13,907 bases of DNA. Origin: H111-94 sp034436045 (GTDB lineage: Bacteria > Chloroflexota > Ktedonobacteria > Ktedonobacterales > Ktedonobacteraceae). Of the stretch, positions 5,274 through 13,258 are shown in pieces (position 1 is the first letter of the stretch; each line of letters starts with the position of its first letter). A program made the position numbers and the translations under genes. A model generated the notes under the pieces. It did no database searches. It saw only the letters and a program-made list of their open reading frames with translations, and had not been told where the DNA came from. The stretch is from NCBI GenBank assembly GCA_034436045.1, contig DAOTVZ010000037.1, positions 1 through 13,907 of the forward strand, read 5' to 3'.

Positions 5274-7325
5274 ATGGTACGAGCAATTGATAGTTCTCTT
5301 CGTAATGCCCTCAACGCGAAAACATTTTTGCCTGCTGTGCAGCTTGTAGTTGAAGATCGTGTGATTCATTATGCCTCCTATCAGACGCCGGGCATGGCTG
5401 ATGCCTGGAATGATGCCTGTATTGCGGCTGATAATGGCATCGTGCGTGTTCAGGTGACACGCGGCGGTACCGGTTATGCCGAAAATTTTCAAGTTCAGCG
5501 CGTGACCGATCCCACGCAGGCGGCACAATGGGCCTCGTGGACGACGTTGCCCGGCTCCGGGGGCCTGATGTCTCAGGATGGTGGGTGTGCCGTTTCCTGT
5601 TCTGGCGGCGTGTTGCGGGCCTTTGCGCAGCGCGGCACGGGAGGTAGCGACCTCTGGTGCTGGACTTCGACCGATGGTGGCGTGACCTGGAGTGGCCCGG
5701 TGACTGTGCTGGTGCCGCCAGGGAATGCGCAACTGAAAGGTATCAGTAGCGCGGGCAATAACGATGTCTTTTTCCTCTATGACGTGAGTGGGGGGGAAGG
5801 GATTGGCTATTCCCACTATGCGAACAGCAACTGGGCACCGCTGACGACCTGGACACTGGGGACAATCAGCGATGGTGCCGGGTTAGCGGCTGTTTGGACG
5901 GGCAGCATCTATACGGTGATCTACTCGGATGGCTATACGCTCTATAGCTGCACATTTAATCCGAGCGGCAACGCCTGGAGCAACAATACAGTGGTTGTGC
6001 CTTCTTCCAGCACCTTCGTCGGGCATGTCGCGCCGCGTCTCTGTTTTGCTGATGGATTATATACTCTGGCCAGTATTGAGTTTGACACGGGCCAGACCAC
6101 CGGCACCATCTATAACTACCCACGACTCAGGCAATCGAGTGATCTGATACACTGGTCGAATGGGCTGATTGTGCCTGATATGAGCAGCCTTTATGGAGTT
6201 GTACCCTTCAAACTGGTCACGCCGCAAAGTGGTAGCGCCGGTGCGCGCTACTATCTGGTGTCACCTGGAAGCATCTATAGCGCACCGGCTTTTCAAGGCA
6301 GCAGCACGCAGCAACTAGATGTCTCGGCCTCGATACTTTCGTATCAGCGCCTTGAGGAAGCGAATAAACCGGCACGCCTGGAGGTCGTGCTGGACAATGC
6401 GCGAGGAGTCTATAACACGCTTGTAACCGTGCCGGGTTGGTATCAACCGATTGGTCTTAATGCTTCGTTGATCTTGAGTGAAGGCTATAAAGTAGGGACG
6501 CCACCATTGAGCGATGTCGTGCAGGTTGGTACCTATCACATTGCGCAGATTCAATTCGTGCGCGCGCCGGATCAGAACCAGTTGCGGCTGATCGCGCTGG
6601 ATGTATCGCGCAACCTGGATCTGGTTTCGCGCTATCAGTTTACCTATAGTGGTCAAACGCTGGGCTTTCTGATAACGGAGATTTGTGCAAAGGCTGGTCT
6701 ATTCGGCGTACAGTTGCCAACGACGACGCAAATGAGCCAGATTGTACCATCGTTTGTGTTGCAGGCAGGGCAGAGCTATCGTCATGCACTCAACGAACTA
6801 TGTGATACCTATGGGCTGGTCTACTTTTGTGATCAGAATGAGGTAATGCAATTCCGCGAACTCTCTGCCGGTGATGTGTCTGTATGGATATACCAGCCGG
6901 AGATTGAGGCGGTGACGTTTGGTAGTAACGATCAGCATGCCAATCATGTGATTGTGATGGGGAAACCGCCGGTTGGAAGTGGCAGCAGCGCCTTGACAGT
7001 GGCAGAGAGCAGCGATGCCATGCATCTGCACCTGATTGGGCTGGAGCAGTTGCGTTACCACGTTGATCAAAAGTTGACGACCAGCAGTCAGTGTAGCCAG
7101 AAGGCTACCTTCTTACTGGCGCAGGAGCTACGGGCACAGGTACAGCATAGCGTCACCGTACCGCTCAATCCGGCGCTTCAGCTTTATGATGTGATTACGT
7201 TGACGGATAGTGCTGCACCTGCTGGTAGTGGGCAGAGCGGAAATTGCCGCATAGTGCGTGTACTGGCACAATTTGATGCGCAACAAGCAGAGGTGCAGCT
7301 TCATCTGGGACTGGAAGGCGTGTGA
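5274..7325 (+). CDS. Asp-box beta-propeller / phage tail-hub-like fusion protein
   Basis: A 683-residue protein (from ATG 5274) with no signal peptide or membrane helix. I recognise it by architecture only. Residues 1-35 (with AVQLVVED) resemble the N-terminus of phage tail proteins. Residues ~45-340 are repeated short beta strands with aromatic turns and one clear Asp box, S132-T-D-G-G-V-T-W139, typical of sialidase-like beta-propellers. Residues ~350-680 resemble tail-hub or baseplate (gp27/VgrG-like) domains: a strand block with LEVVLDNARGVYN, a GQTLGFLITEICAKAGL helix, the QSYRHALNELCDTYGLVYF helix-strand unit followed by V-M-Q-F-R-E-L, and a HANHVIVMG strand. The ribosome site is modest: AAAGG (5258-5262) 11 bases before the ATG. 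In-frame ATG 5208 and TTG 5178 are alternatives. Codon style matches the neighbours. No capsid, portal, sheath or tape-measure gene is nearby. A sugar-binding or surface-recognition role is inference. Confidence 0.55.
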   Translation: MVRAIDSSLRNALNAKTFLPAVQLVVEDRVIHYASYQTPGMADAWNDACIAADNGIVRVQVTRGGTGYAENFQVQRVTDPTQAAQWASWTTLPGSGGLMSQDGGCAVSCSGGVLRAFAQRGTGGSDLWCWTSTDGGVTWSGPVTVLVPPGNAQLKGISSAGNNDVFFLYDVSGGEGIGYSHYANSNWAPLTTWTLGTISDGAGLAAVWTGSIYTVIYSDGYTLYSCTFNPSGNAWSNNTVVVPSSSTFVGHVAPRLCFADGLYTLASIEFDTGQTTGTIYNYPRLRQSSDLIHWSNGLIVPDMSSLYGVVPFKLVTPQSGSAGARYYLVSPGSIYSAPAFQGSSTQQLDVSASILSYQRLEEANKPARLEVVLDNARGVYNTLVTVPGWYQPIGLNASLILSEGYKVGTPPLSDVVQVGTYHIAQIQFVRAPDQNQLRLIALDVSRNLDLVSRYQFTYSGQTLGFLITEICAKAGLFGVQLPTTTQMSQIVPSFVLQAGQSYRHALNELCDTYGLVYFCDQNEVMQFRELSAGDVSVWIYQPEIEAVTFGSNDQHANHVIVMGKPPVGSGSSALTVAESSDAMHLHLIGLEQLRYHVDQKLTTSSQCSQKATFLLAQELRAQVQHSVTVPLNPALQLYDVITLTDSAAPAGSGQSGNCRIVRVLAQFDAQQAEVQLHLGLEGV

Positions 7326-7342
7326 GGATGGTTACACTATGA

Positions 7343-7810
7343 TTAAGCCTTGCCAGCGCGGCGGCGACGAGCCTGAGCTGCTTTCTTGCGACGTTCGCGG
7401 CGTTTCTGCGTGAGGTAAGCGCGTTCTTCCGCCGATAGCTCTTGCTCTTTCGTGTTGCTGGTTGTCGTCACTGTGCGAGCTTGCTGCCTGCGTCTTCTGG
7501 AGAGGCCCCGAAAGATGACTACGCCGGCCAGCGCGCCAGAGGCGATCAGCACGAGGATATAAAAGGGGATGACAATGCCGTACAGGCTGGGGGGAAGCCA
7601 GTGATAGTTAAGGGCGAGGTTCATGAGGAAGGCCAGGGCAAGCAGGAAATATTCGATGCTGACCAGAATGTTAATCTGCTTATACCAGGCAACGCCACTG
7701 GATGATTGTTGGGCCTGGAGCATCCTTCGTCGTCCCATGATGAAGTTGAAGATGCCCAGGCTGATAAACAGGATACAGAAAAGAGCGATGAGGCGTGGAT
7801 CAATGCTCAT
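7343..7810 (-). CDS. Small three-helix membrane protein, unknown function
   Basis: A 155-residue protein that I cannot assign to a named family. It has three hydrophobic segments at about residues 7-26, 46-67 and 75-100. A basic loop with RRR lies at 27-29, and a long hydrophilic C-terminal tail (101-155) is extremely rich in Arg, Lys, Glu and Ala, probably a charged helix in the cytoplasm. The positive-inside rule puts both the first loop and the tail in the cytosol, so the N-terminus faces out. ATG 7808-7810 has GGGAG six bases upstream. It follows the zinc-ribbon protein gene by 49 bp on the same strand and is probably co-transcribed, which suggests a joint envelope role but gives no specific function. 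The basic tail might contact nucleic acid, ribosomes or membrane lipids. It converges on the tail-hub-like gene with a 17-bp gap. Confidence 0.7.
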   Translation of the reverse strand: MSIDPRLIALFCILFISLGIFNFIMGRRRMLQAQQSSSGVAWYKQINILVSIEYFLLALAFLMNLALNYHWLPPSLYGIVIPFYILVLIASGALAGVVIFRGLSRRRRQQARTVTTTSNTKEQELSAEERAYLTQKRRERRKKAAQARRRRAGKA

Positions 7811-7859
7811 AAGTTACTCCCGCGAATGTGTCATACTGTCCACGCCTCTTCTACCCTCT

Positions 7860-9764
7860 CTAGCTACCGATAATGATAGGGATAACCTGAGACGTGTTGT
7901 TGTAATAGACCGTGACATGATAGACGTCATTCAGATTAACACCATAGCAGATAATTTGCAATATCGCTGTGTTCCCTGCCGGGCCGTTGGGGTCTAACTT
8001 TCCCGCAAGAGACGTTTTGCCATTCAGGCTAATATGCTGGCTGGTGACGGTGTCGGCGTCTTCTTTGACTTGCCAACTGATCGGGACATTGCTCATATCA
8101 AGCAGGGTGAGAGAGGTGGGCTGACAGGTGCCACCGGCCTGCCAGCTTGCCAGCACCGGGTTGGGTACAATGACCAACTGCGCTGCTGTATCGCCGATGC
8201 TCAATGTGACCGGCACAATGACCTGCCCTTGCCCCTGGATGGTGAAAACTACCTGGCCGGTATACGTGCCGTTTTGGAGGTTGGTGGTCAGGACGCCAAT
8301 CTCGATGGTTGCGGTACCATCGGCGTTGAGGACGCCGACGGTCGTATCATTTTCGATCAAAAGCCAGTTAATACCGTTGGCGGTGACGGTGCCAACCGTC
8401 CATTGTACCTGATTGACACTCACATTCTTCAGTGTGATGGCTTGCGACTGCGGATTCCCCTTGCCGGGCGATGCAGTAAATTTCAAGGTTGAGGTACCGT
8501 CAGCAGTGGTAGCTTTCACACTATCTGTTGTGCTTTGTGCAGTGGGCGAGAGAACCTGAATATCCAGAAAAGCATGCTGACCGGTTTGATTATCCTGCGC
8601 TTCGAGGGCGTAGGCCCCTGCGGGCGTAGAGGTCGGAATGGTAATGTTTGCAGTAAAATCGCCTTTGCTGGAGCTTTGGACGCTGAGCGGTTTGCCGTTG
8701 CTATCTGTCAGGGGGGTATTCAAGATAAAAGTAATGGCATCATTGGCACCAAAGTAGCTACCATGTACTTTGAGACTCTTGCCGGCGGCAATCGATGGCA
8801 CGGCATTTCCGACCAGCGTTAGCATAGGAGCCGGTGTAGCAGGTGCCACGTTGATCTGTGTTTGCAAGGGCGCGCCTGGGAGGTAGGTGTAGATGACATA
8901 GGCGCTGAGACCACCGATCAAGCATATCATCATGATAATCGTGGTCCAGAAGCCGAAACTCATTTTTGACTTCTGTTTCTCGCTATCCTTGAGCGGAGCC
9001 AGGGCGCGCATGCGAATAAAACTGTTTTGCATAGCTTGCAATGGCTCGTCAACCGAAGCCTGGCCACGCGTAACACCATAGGCCGGGCCTGCTTCGGCCC
9101 GCTGACGCTCAAGCCAGCTACTGCGCCAATGTTCGGCGGCCTGGCTTGTGGCGAAGAAGCTCTCCGGGCCAATCCCCGCTGCCAGAGAAGGTGTGCCCTG
9201 CTGTGCGGCAGGAGGCATAGCGACGGGCGGCATGCGAGATATCTGTGGCATCGATGTGATCGGTGTCACAGGGGGTAATCCCGTTGGGGCCGGTGTGGCC
9301 GGAAGCGCATTGGCGTTGCGTGGGGTGCCTGGTGGTAATGTCGGTGCCTGTCCTGCGGGTTGCCCTGACCGCATTTGCGTCGGTGGTGGGGTGCTGGTTC
9401 TCACAGGCTGAATATCCCCAGCAGGAAGAGATGCAGCCTGGTTGTCTGCCATAGCCGGAGTATGCCGTAGTGGTGGTAGCCCGGCGTCGGTCTGACGCGC
9501 GGGAGGTAAGGGTGATTGCGCTGGTGCTACCCCCTGCGAGGCGGAAGGCCCGCTCATTGGTGGCTTGCCGGCCCCTTGTCGCTGCTGAAGAGGAGGTAGT
9601 GAGGGGCCTGCCCCTGGTGTTATCGGTTTTATAGCGTTGGGTGAAGCAGTTTGCCCCGACGCTGGTGGGCCTGCTACACCGGATGGTGTGAACCCACATT
9701 TATTGCAAAAGCGAGCCTGCGCTGGCACTTCGTTATTACATCGAGGACAACGAAACGTAGACAT
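7860..9764 (-). CDS. Zinc-ribbon, single-pass membrane protein with IPT- and BACON-like outer domains
   Basis: A 634-residue protein of modular design. A zinc ribbon at the N-terminus has C6-x2-C9 and C20-x2-C23. A Pro/Ala/Gln-rich, probably disordered linker runs to about residue 200. It is followed by a more conserved-looking juxtamembrane stretch (about 205-270) with an SFFATSQAAEHW block. One membrane helix spans W273 to L295. The outer part has three beta domains. The first (about 308-405) resembles IPT/TIG folds (VHGSYFGANDAITF). The second (about 420-525) resembles BACON or Ig-like repeats, with Q-A-I-T-L-K-N, a W-L turn and NGTYTGQVVFT. The third (525-634) is related but unassigned. 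Topology: zinc ribbon inside, beta domains outside. The start is ATG 9762-9764, with GAGAAGAG upstream. The role is unknown; linking an internal signal to surface binding is only inference. Confidence 0.75.
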   Translation of the reverse strand: MSTFRCPRCNNEVPAQARFCNKCGFTPSGVAGPPASGQTASPNAIKPITPGAGPSLPPLQQRQGAGKPPMSGPSASQGVAPAQSPLPPARQTDAGLPPLRHTPAMADNQAASLPAGDIQPVRTSTPPPTQMRSGQPAGQAPTLPPGTPRNANALPATPAPTGLPPVTPITSMPQISRMPPVAMPPAAQQGTPSLAAGIGPESFFATSQAAEHWRSSWLERQRAEAGPAYGVTRGQASVDEPLQAMQNSFIRMRALAPLKDSEKQKSKMSFGFWTTIIMMICLIGGLSAYVIYTYLPGAPLQTQINVAPATPAPMLTLVGNAVPSIAAGKSLKVHGSYFGANDAITFILNTPLTDSNGKPLSVQSSSKGDFTANITIPTSTPAGAYALEAQDNQTGQHAFLDIQVLSPTAQSTTDSVKATTADGTSTLKFTASPGKGNPQSQAITLKNVSVNQVQWTVGTVTANGINWLLIENDTTVGVLNADGTATIEIGVLTTNLQNGTYTGQVVFTIQGQGQVIVPVTLSIGDTAAQLVIVPNPVLASWQAGGTCQPTSLTLLDMSNVPISWQVKEDADTVTSQHISLNGKTSLAGKLDPNGPAGNTAILQIICYGVNLNDVYHVTVYYNNTSQVIPIIIGS

Positions 9765-9991
9765 TATCTCTTCTCATCCTACCTTTTGTTACGGTTTATG
9801 AGCGTTATCTTATTCAGACAGATCAGCCGGAAAATCTGGCTTGTCGATATCTATAAATAAAGAGAAACATACGACTGGCGTTATCGTGACATATCTTTTG
9901 ATGTGAGGCAACTTTTCGGTACTATTGTCCCTCTCGGTCGCTCTGATCAACGCCTGGAAGTAGGGCATAAGGTGAATACCTGAGAAAATAT

Positions 9992-10021
9992 AAGGTTCTC
10001 TTTTCCAGGATTCTGAACCTT
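9992..10021. repeat. Inverted repeat AAGGTTC / GAACCTT upstream of the hemA promoter
   Basis: Two perfect 7-base arms (9992-9998 and 10015-10021) are separated by 16 bases and end seven bases before the -35 box. One arm contains part of an ATAAGGT direct repeat. It could be a regulator site for the heme cluster; the spacing is too long for a typical terminator and no U-run follows. Confidence 0.35.
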
Positions 10022-10027
10022 TGGGTC

Positions 10028-10055
10028 TTGACGAACGGCGAAAAAACGCTAAAAT
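10028..10055 (+). promoter_or_regulatory. Sigma70-like promoter of the heme cluster
   Basis: TTGACG (10028-10033), a 16-bp spacer and TAAAAT (10050-10055) closely match the consensus. The predicted start is near 10062, giving a 36-nt AT-rich leader. The small dyad AATCT-CTATT-AGATT (10053-10067) overlaps the -10 box and start point and might be an operator. Confidence 0.62.
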
Positions 10056-10097
10056 CTCTATTAGATTAGGGATAATTTATAGATTTATGAGGTTTGC

Positions 10098-11471
10098 ATG
10101 CACATTGTCATTCTTGGCGTCGATCATACTACTGCCCCTATTGCTTTACGTGAACGACTTGCCTGTACATCTCGCCAGGTTCCTCATGTTCTGAGCGAGG
10201 TGCGGAAGATAGCGGAGGAAGCTATCCTTCTCTCAACATGTAACCGCGTTGAACTCTATGCTGTTACTCCTGACGTTGTCGGTGGTCGAGAGGCTCTTTT
10301 ACGTATTTTAAGTGAGGCTCGCCAGGTAGAGCAAGAAGAGATAGCGACCCATTGTTATTCCCATGTTGACGAGCAGGCGGTGGCTCACCTTTTTGGCGTT
10401 GCCAGTGGCATCTATTCTCTGGTGCCGGGCGAGCCGCAGATTCAGGGGCAGGTGGCCGAAGCGATGGAGATCGCGCAAGGTGCAGGCCACGCAGGCCCGA
10501 TTCTCTCGGCCCTTTTTCGTGCTGCTCTTGCGACCGGCAAACGCGCCCGCAGCGAGACGGCAATTAGCCGGAATGCCGCCTCAATCAGCCATGTAGCTGT
10601 GCAACTGGCTCGTCGTCACATTCCTGACCTGCACCAGAGCAGTGTGCTGTTAATTGGTTCCGGTGAGATGAGCGAACTGGCGGCACGCAACCTGTGCGAC
10701 AATGGGGCGCAACGGCTGGTGATCGTCAATCGTACTCATGAACATGCTATTCACCTGGCGCAGTCGCTGGGCGCGACGCACCGCCCTTTTTCTGCCCTGG
10801 AAGATGCGCTGGTCGAGGCGGATGTTGCCATCAGTTCTACGCGCGCACCACGCGCGTTGGTGACGCTCGACCTGATGCAGCGCGTCATGCAACGGCGCAA
10901 TGGGCAGTCCTTGCTGCTGATCGACATCGCTGTACCGCGTGACGTTGAGGCGGCGGTTGCCGATTTGCCTGGTATCTACCTTTATAATCTGGATGACCTG
11001 CAAATTGAGGTTGAGCGTGGTATTCAACTGCGTCTGCAAGAGGTTGAGCATGTACGTGCGATCATCGCCGAAGAGGTGGAGGTATTTATGCGCTGGCTGG
11101 CCTCTTTAAGCGTGGTGGGAACTATCAGTGATCTGCGTCAGTACGCGGAACTGCTGCGTAAGCAAGAACTGGAGCGCACAATGCGTCAGATTGCAACCTC
11201 GCTGTCTGAGCGCGAAGCTGCGGCGGTGCAGGAACTGACGACTCGTTTTATGAACAAATTATTACATACACCTATGCTGCGCTTGAAGGATGCGGCGGCA
11301 TCTGGACGTGGCCACGTGTATGCCGAAGCCTTGCGCTATCTTTTTGCTTTGGAAGAGAACAATGAGACGAATTACGATAGGCACGCGAGCCAGCAAGCTG
11401 GCTATGATACAGACGGAACTGGTTTGCCAGCAACTTCATCAGCAGTGGCCCGATCTGGATATTGTGATTGA
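10098..11471 (+). CDS. hemA: Glutamyl-tRNA reductase
   Basis: A 457-residue GluTR that reduces glutamyl-tRNA(Glu) to glutamate-1-semialdehyde with NADPH, the first committed step of C5-route tetrapyrrole synthesis. The catalytic domain has GVDHTTAP (7-14) and the nucleophile C48 in STCNRVELY. The conserved H97 lies before ASGIYSLVPGEPQIQGQ; family members usually have a Leu-Asp or similar in place of I105-Y106. The NADPH domain has GSGEMSE (187-193). A helical dimerisation domain follows (about 320-425). GAGG (10089-10092) is five bases before the ATG. After the usual end of the family (YLFALEE, about residue 419) the frame continues for 36 codons into hemC in another frame, giving a low-complexity tail (NETNYDRH... 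to CD). The tail has no family counterpart that I know of. Confidence 0.95.
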   Translation: MHIVILGVDHTTAPIALRERLACTSRQVPHVLSEVRKIAEEAILLSTCNRVELYAVTPDVVGGREALLRILSEARQVEQEEIATHCYSHVDEQAVAHLFGVASGIYSLVPGEPQIQGQVAEAMEIAQGAGHAGPILSALFRAALATGKRARSETAISRNAASISHVAVQLARRHIPDLHQSSVLLIGSGEMSELAARNLCDNGAQRLVIVNRTHEHAIHLAQSLGATHRPFSALEDALVEADVAISSTRAPRALVTLDLMQRVMQRRNGQSLLLIDIAVPRDVEAAVADLPGIYLYNLDDLQIEVERGIQLRLQEVEHVRAIIAEEVEVFMRWLASLSVVGTISDLRQYAELLRKQELERTMRQIATSLSEREAAAVQELTTRFMNKLLHTPMLRLKDAAASGRGHVYAEALRYLFALEENNETNYDRHASQQAGYDTDGTGLPATSSAVARSGYCD

Positions 11472-12366
11472 ACAAATTCATACCACCGGGGATCGTGTCA
11501 CTAATGTGCCGCTCTCAAAAATTGGTAGTGAAGGTGTATTTGTGACGGAAATAGAGCGGGCATTGCAGGAGCGACGCATTGACCTGGCTGTGCATAGCCT
11601 GAAGGATCTGCCAACTGCGCAGCCGGAGGGGTTGCGTCTGGTTATTCTGGGGCCGCGTGAAGATGCGCGCGATGTCTTTATCTCGAAGAGCGAATTTCAG
11701 CTTGTCAGTGGTCGGTTAGTACCGACACAGGAGGTGCAGAAGACACCGCTCCGCGTCGGCACATGCAGTTTGCGGCGCAGTGCGCAGATACGCATGCAGT
11801 ATCCTGATGCTGAAATTCTTTCACTGCGCGGCAATGTAGATACGCGCCTGCGCAAATTAGAAGCGGGCCTCTATGACGGTATTGTGCTGGCGGCGGCGGG
11901 CCTGCATCGCATGGAACTGCCAGCGCAACTCGCGGGTCGCGTAACGTATTTTCCAATTGATCTTATGATGCCCGCGCCGGGACAGGGTGCGCTGGCGCTT
12001 GAGTTGCGCGATGAGCCAGCGCTGAACGCATTGCTGGATCCCTTAAATGATCGGGCAGTGCAGGCGGCCACGACAGCGGAACGGACGTTTATGCGTCGGC
12101 TCGGCGCAGGTTGCTACCTTCCGGTCGCCGCCTATGGAGAGATCACTGATGAATACCTGACGCTGCAAGGATTAGTGATCAGCCTGGATGGAAAGCGCCA
12201 GGTGCGTGTGCAGCAGAGGATGTTCTGGACGGAGGAGACGCGCCTTGAGTCTGTCGAGGCGCTGGGCATCAGAGCGGCGGAGCAGGCACTGGCAGAGGGG
12301 GCAGATGCTATTATTCAGGCGTTAGAGGATAGTAGAGAAAGAGAACAGGAGCGCCAACGTGTCTGA
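11362..12366 (+). CDS. hemC: Hydroxymethylbilane synthase (porphobilinogen deaminase)
   Basis: A 334-residue enzyme that joins four porphobilinogens into hydroxymethylbilane. The true N-terminus is MRRITIGTRASKLA, so ATG 11362 is the start (GGAAGAG at 11351-11357); an in-frame upstream start would add unrelated residues. The catalytic aspartate is D82 in VHSLKD (77-82). REDARDVF follows at 99-106, and SLRR at 136-139. The dipyrromethane cofactor attaches to C251 in RRLGAGCYLP. The segment between FIS (106-108) and VGTCSLRR is about nine residues longer than in E. coli. The C-terminus ends in a charged E/R-rich tail that overlaps hemD. The start lies within the 3' end of hemA (110-bp overlap) and the end overlaps hemD by 8 bp, pointing to tight translational coupling. 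Confidence 0.95.
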   Translation: MRRITIGTRASKLAMIQTELVCQQLHQQWPDLDIVIEQIHTTGDRVTNVPLSKIGSEGVFVTEIERALQERRIDLAVHSLKDLPTAQPEGLRLVILGPREDARDVFISKSEFQLVSGRLVPTQEVQKTPLRVGTCSLRRSAQIRMQYPDAEILSLRGNVDTRLRKLEAGLYDGIVLAAAGLHRMELPAQLAGRVTYFPIDLMMPAPGQGALALELRDEPALNALLDPLNDRAVQAATTAERTFMRRLGAGCYLPVAAYGEITDEYLTLQGLVISLDGKRQVRVQQRMFWTEETRLESVEALGIRAAEQALAEGADAIIQALEDSREREQERQRV

Positions 12367-13258
12367 ATACGCAAGTACGATACTGCCGCTGCAGGGGAAG
12401 CGCGTGCTGGTGACGCGCACACGTGAGCAGGCCAGCGTCTTGAGCGAGCGCCTGCGACAACTCGGCGCGATTCCAGTGGAGTTTCCTACTATTCGTATCG
12501 TGCCACCAGAGGACTGGACAAAGCTTGATGCGGCCTTGAAACGGCTTTTTGTCTTGAAAGAAGATCAGTGCCCCTATTATGACTGGCTAGTGTTGACCAG
12601 CGCGAACGGCGTACAGATATGTTGCGAGCGTTTACAGCAGCTTGGCTATCATCCACAAGACCTGTGCGTACGCGTGGCGACTATTGGCCCGGCAACGGCG
12701 GCGATGCTGGCGCACTATGGTGTCCAGGCCGCCTTGATTCCTGAAGAGTATGTGGCGGAGAGCGTGGCGATTGCACTGCGCAAAGATGCCCAACAGAGGG
12801 GTATGCCGTTACGAGAGCAGCGTATTTTGCTGGCGCGCGCAGCGGAGGCGCGCAAGGTACTGAAGATTGCTCTACAACAGGAGGGGGCACTGGTAGATGA
12901 GGTAGCGGTGTATTCCACACAAGCGGCTCCGTGTGATGATGAGCAGGGACGCGTGGTGCTGCATCAGTTGCAGCAGCATCAGCTTGATCTACTCACTTTT
13001 ACCAGTGCTTCAACCGTGCGCAATTTTGTGGCATGGCTGAAGCAAAATGCGCAGGATGATCTTGATGTGTATCGTGAATTGATCCATCACTGTGCACAAA
13101 CAACTATAGCATGTATTGGCCCAATTACCGCTCAGGCCGCGCGTGAACTTGGCTTGCCCGTGCATATCGAGGCGGAAGAGTTCACTATCGAGGGTCTGGT
13201 GACGGCGATTGTTAATTTTACTAGTCGTGAGGATGCATCATGGCAGAACAAACCATAG
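12359..13258 (+). CDS. hemD: Uroporphyrinogen-III synthase
   Basis: A 299-residue HemD, which cyclises hydroxymethylbilane with inversion of ring D to give uroporphyrinogen III. Sequence conservation in this family is low, but the two-lobed pattern is clear. RVLVTRTREQ (15-24) opens lobe one with FPTIRI following. DWLVLTSANGV (75-85) is the typical strand and Ser/Asn turn. VRVATIGPATA leads into the second lobe with its GVQAALIPEEYVAESV strand. TFTSAST (213-219) is the second SA-S/N motif, and TTIACIGPITAQAARELGL is the family's C-terminal signature. The start is GTG 12359, seven bases after AGGAG (12347-12351), overlapping the hemC stop. It is somewhat longer than the usual 240-270 residues, mainly between the first strands (RLFVLKEDQCP). 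There is no methyltransferase (CobA) fusion. Confidence 0.9.
   Translation: MSEYASTILPLQGKRVLVTRTREQASVLSERLRQLGAIPVEFPTIRIVPPEDWTKLDAALKRLFVLKEDQCPYYDWLVLTSANGVQICCERLQQLGYHPQDLCVRVATIGPATAAMLAHYGVQAALIPEEYVAESVAIALRKDAQQRGMPLREQRILLARAAEARKVLKIALQQEGALVDEVAVYSTQAAPCDDEQGRVVLHQLQQHQLDLLTFTSASTVRNFVAWLKQNAQDDLDVYRELIHHCAQTTIACIGPITAQAARELGLPVHIEAEEFTIEGLVTAIVNFTSREDASWQNKP

Larger units (their letters stand above)
9765..10097. other. 333-bp divergent intergenic region
   Basis: This gap separates the zinc-ribbon gene (minus) from hemA (plus). It holds a good hemA promoter (10028-10055), a 7-bp inverted repeat just upstream of it (9992-10021) and two ATAAGGT direct repeats (9967-9973 and 9990-9996). 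I find no convincing promoter for the minus gene, no open frame with coding character and no recognised riboswitch. Confidence 0.6.

Noticed and set aside
4992..5816. Upstream open-frame extension of the SCP2-like protein (to 548 residues)
   Set aside because: It is antisense to the tail-hub-like gene, has low-complexity composition, and the strong AAAGGAG plus ATG at 4989-4991 mark the real start.
5274..7325. Active sialidase
   Set aside because: Only one Asp box is clear and the N-terminal RIP-type arginine motif of sialidases is absent, so catalytic sialidase activity is not supported.
7316..7345. Hairpin terminator between the tail-hub-like gene and the membrane protein gene
   Set aside because: The only stem (GTGT/ACAC) is four bases with a long loop and no U-run.
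8034..8492. 152-codon open frame on the plus strand
   Set aside because: Antisense to the BACON-like domains of the zinc-ribbon membrane protein, with no recognisable domain.
9118..9699. 193-codon open frame on the minus strand in a second frame
   Set aside because: It overlaps the proline-rich part of the zinc-ribbon gene, where GC-rich repeats open several frames; there are no motifs and no ribosome site.
11290..11361. Earlier start for HemC
   Set aside because: The added residues are encoded by the hemA dimerisation-domain region in another frame; family N-termini begin at RITIGTRASKLA.
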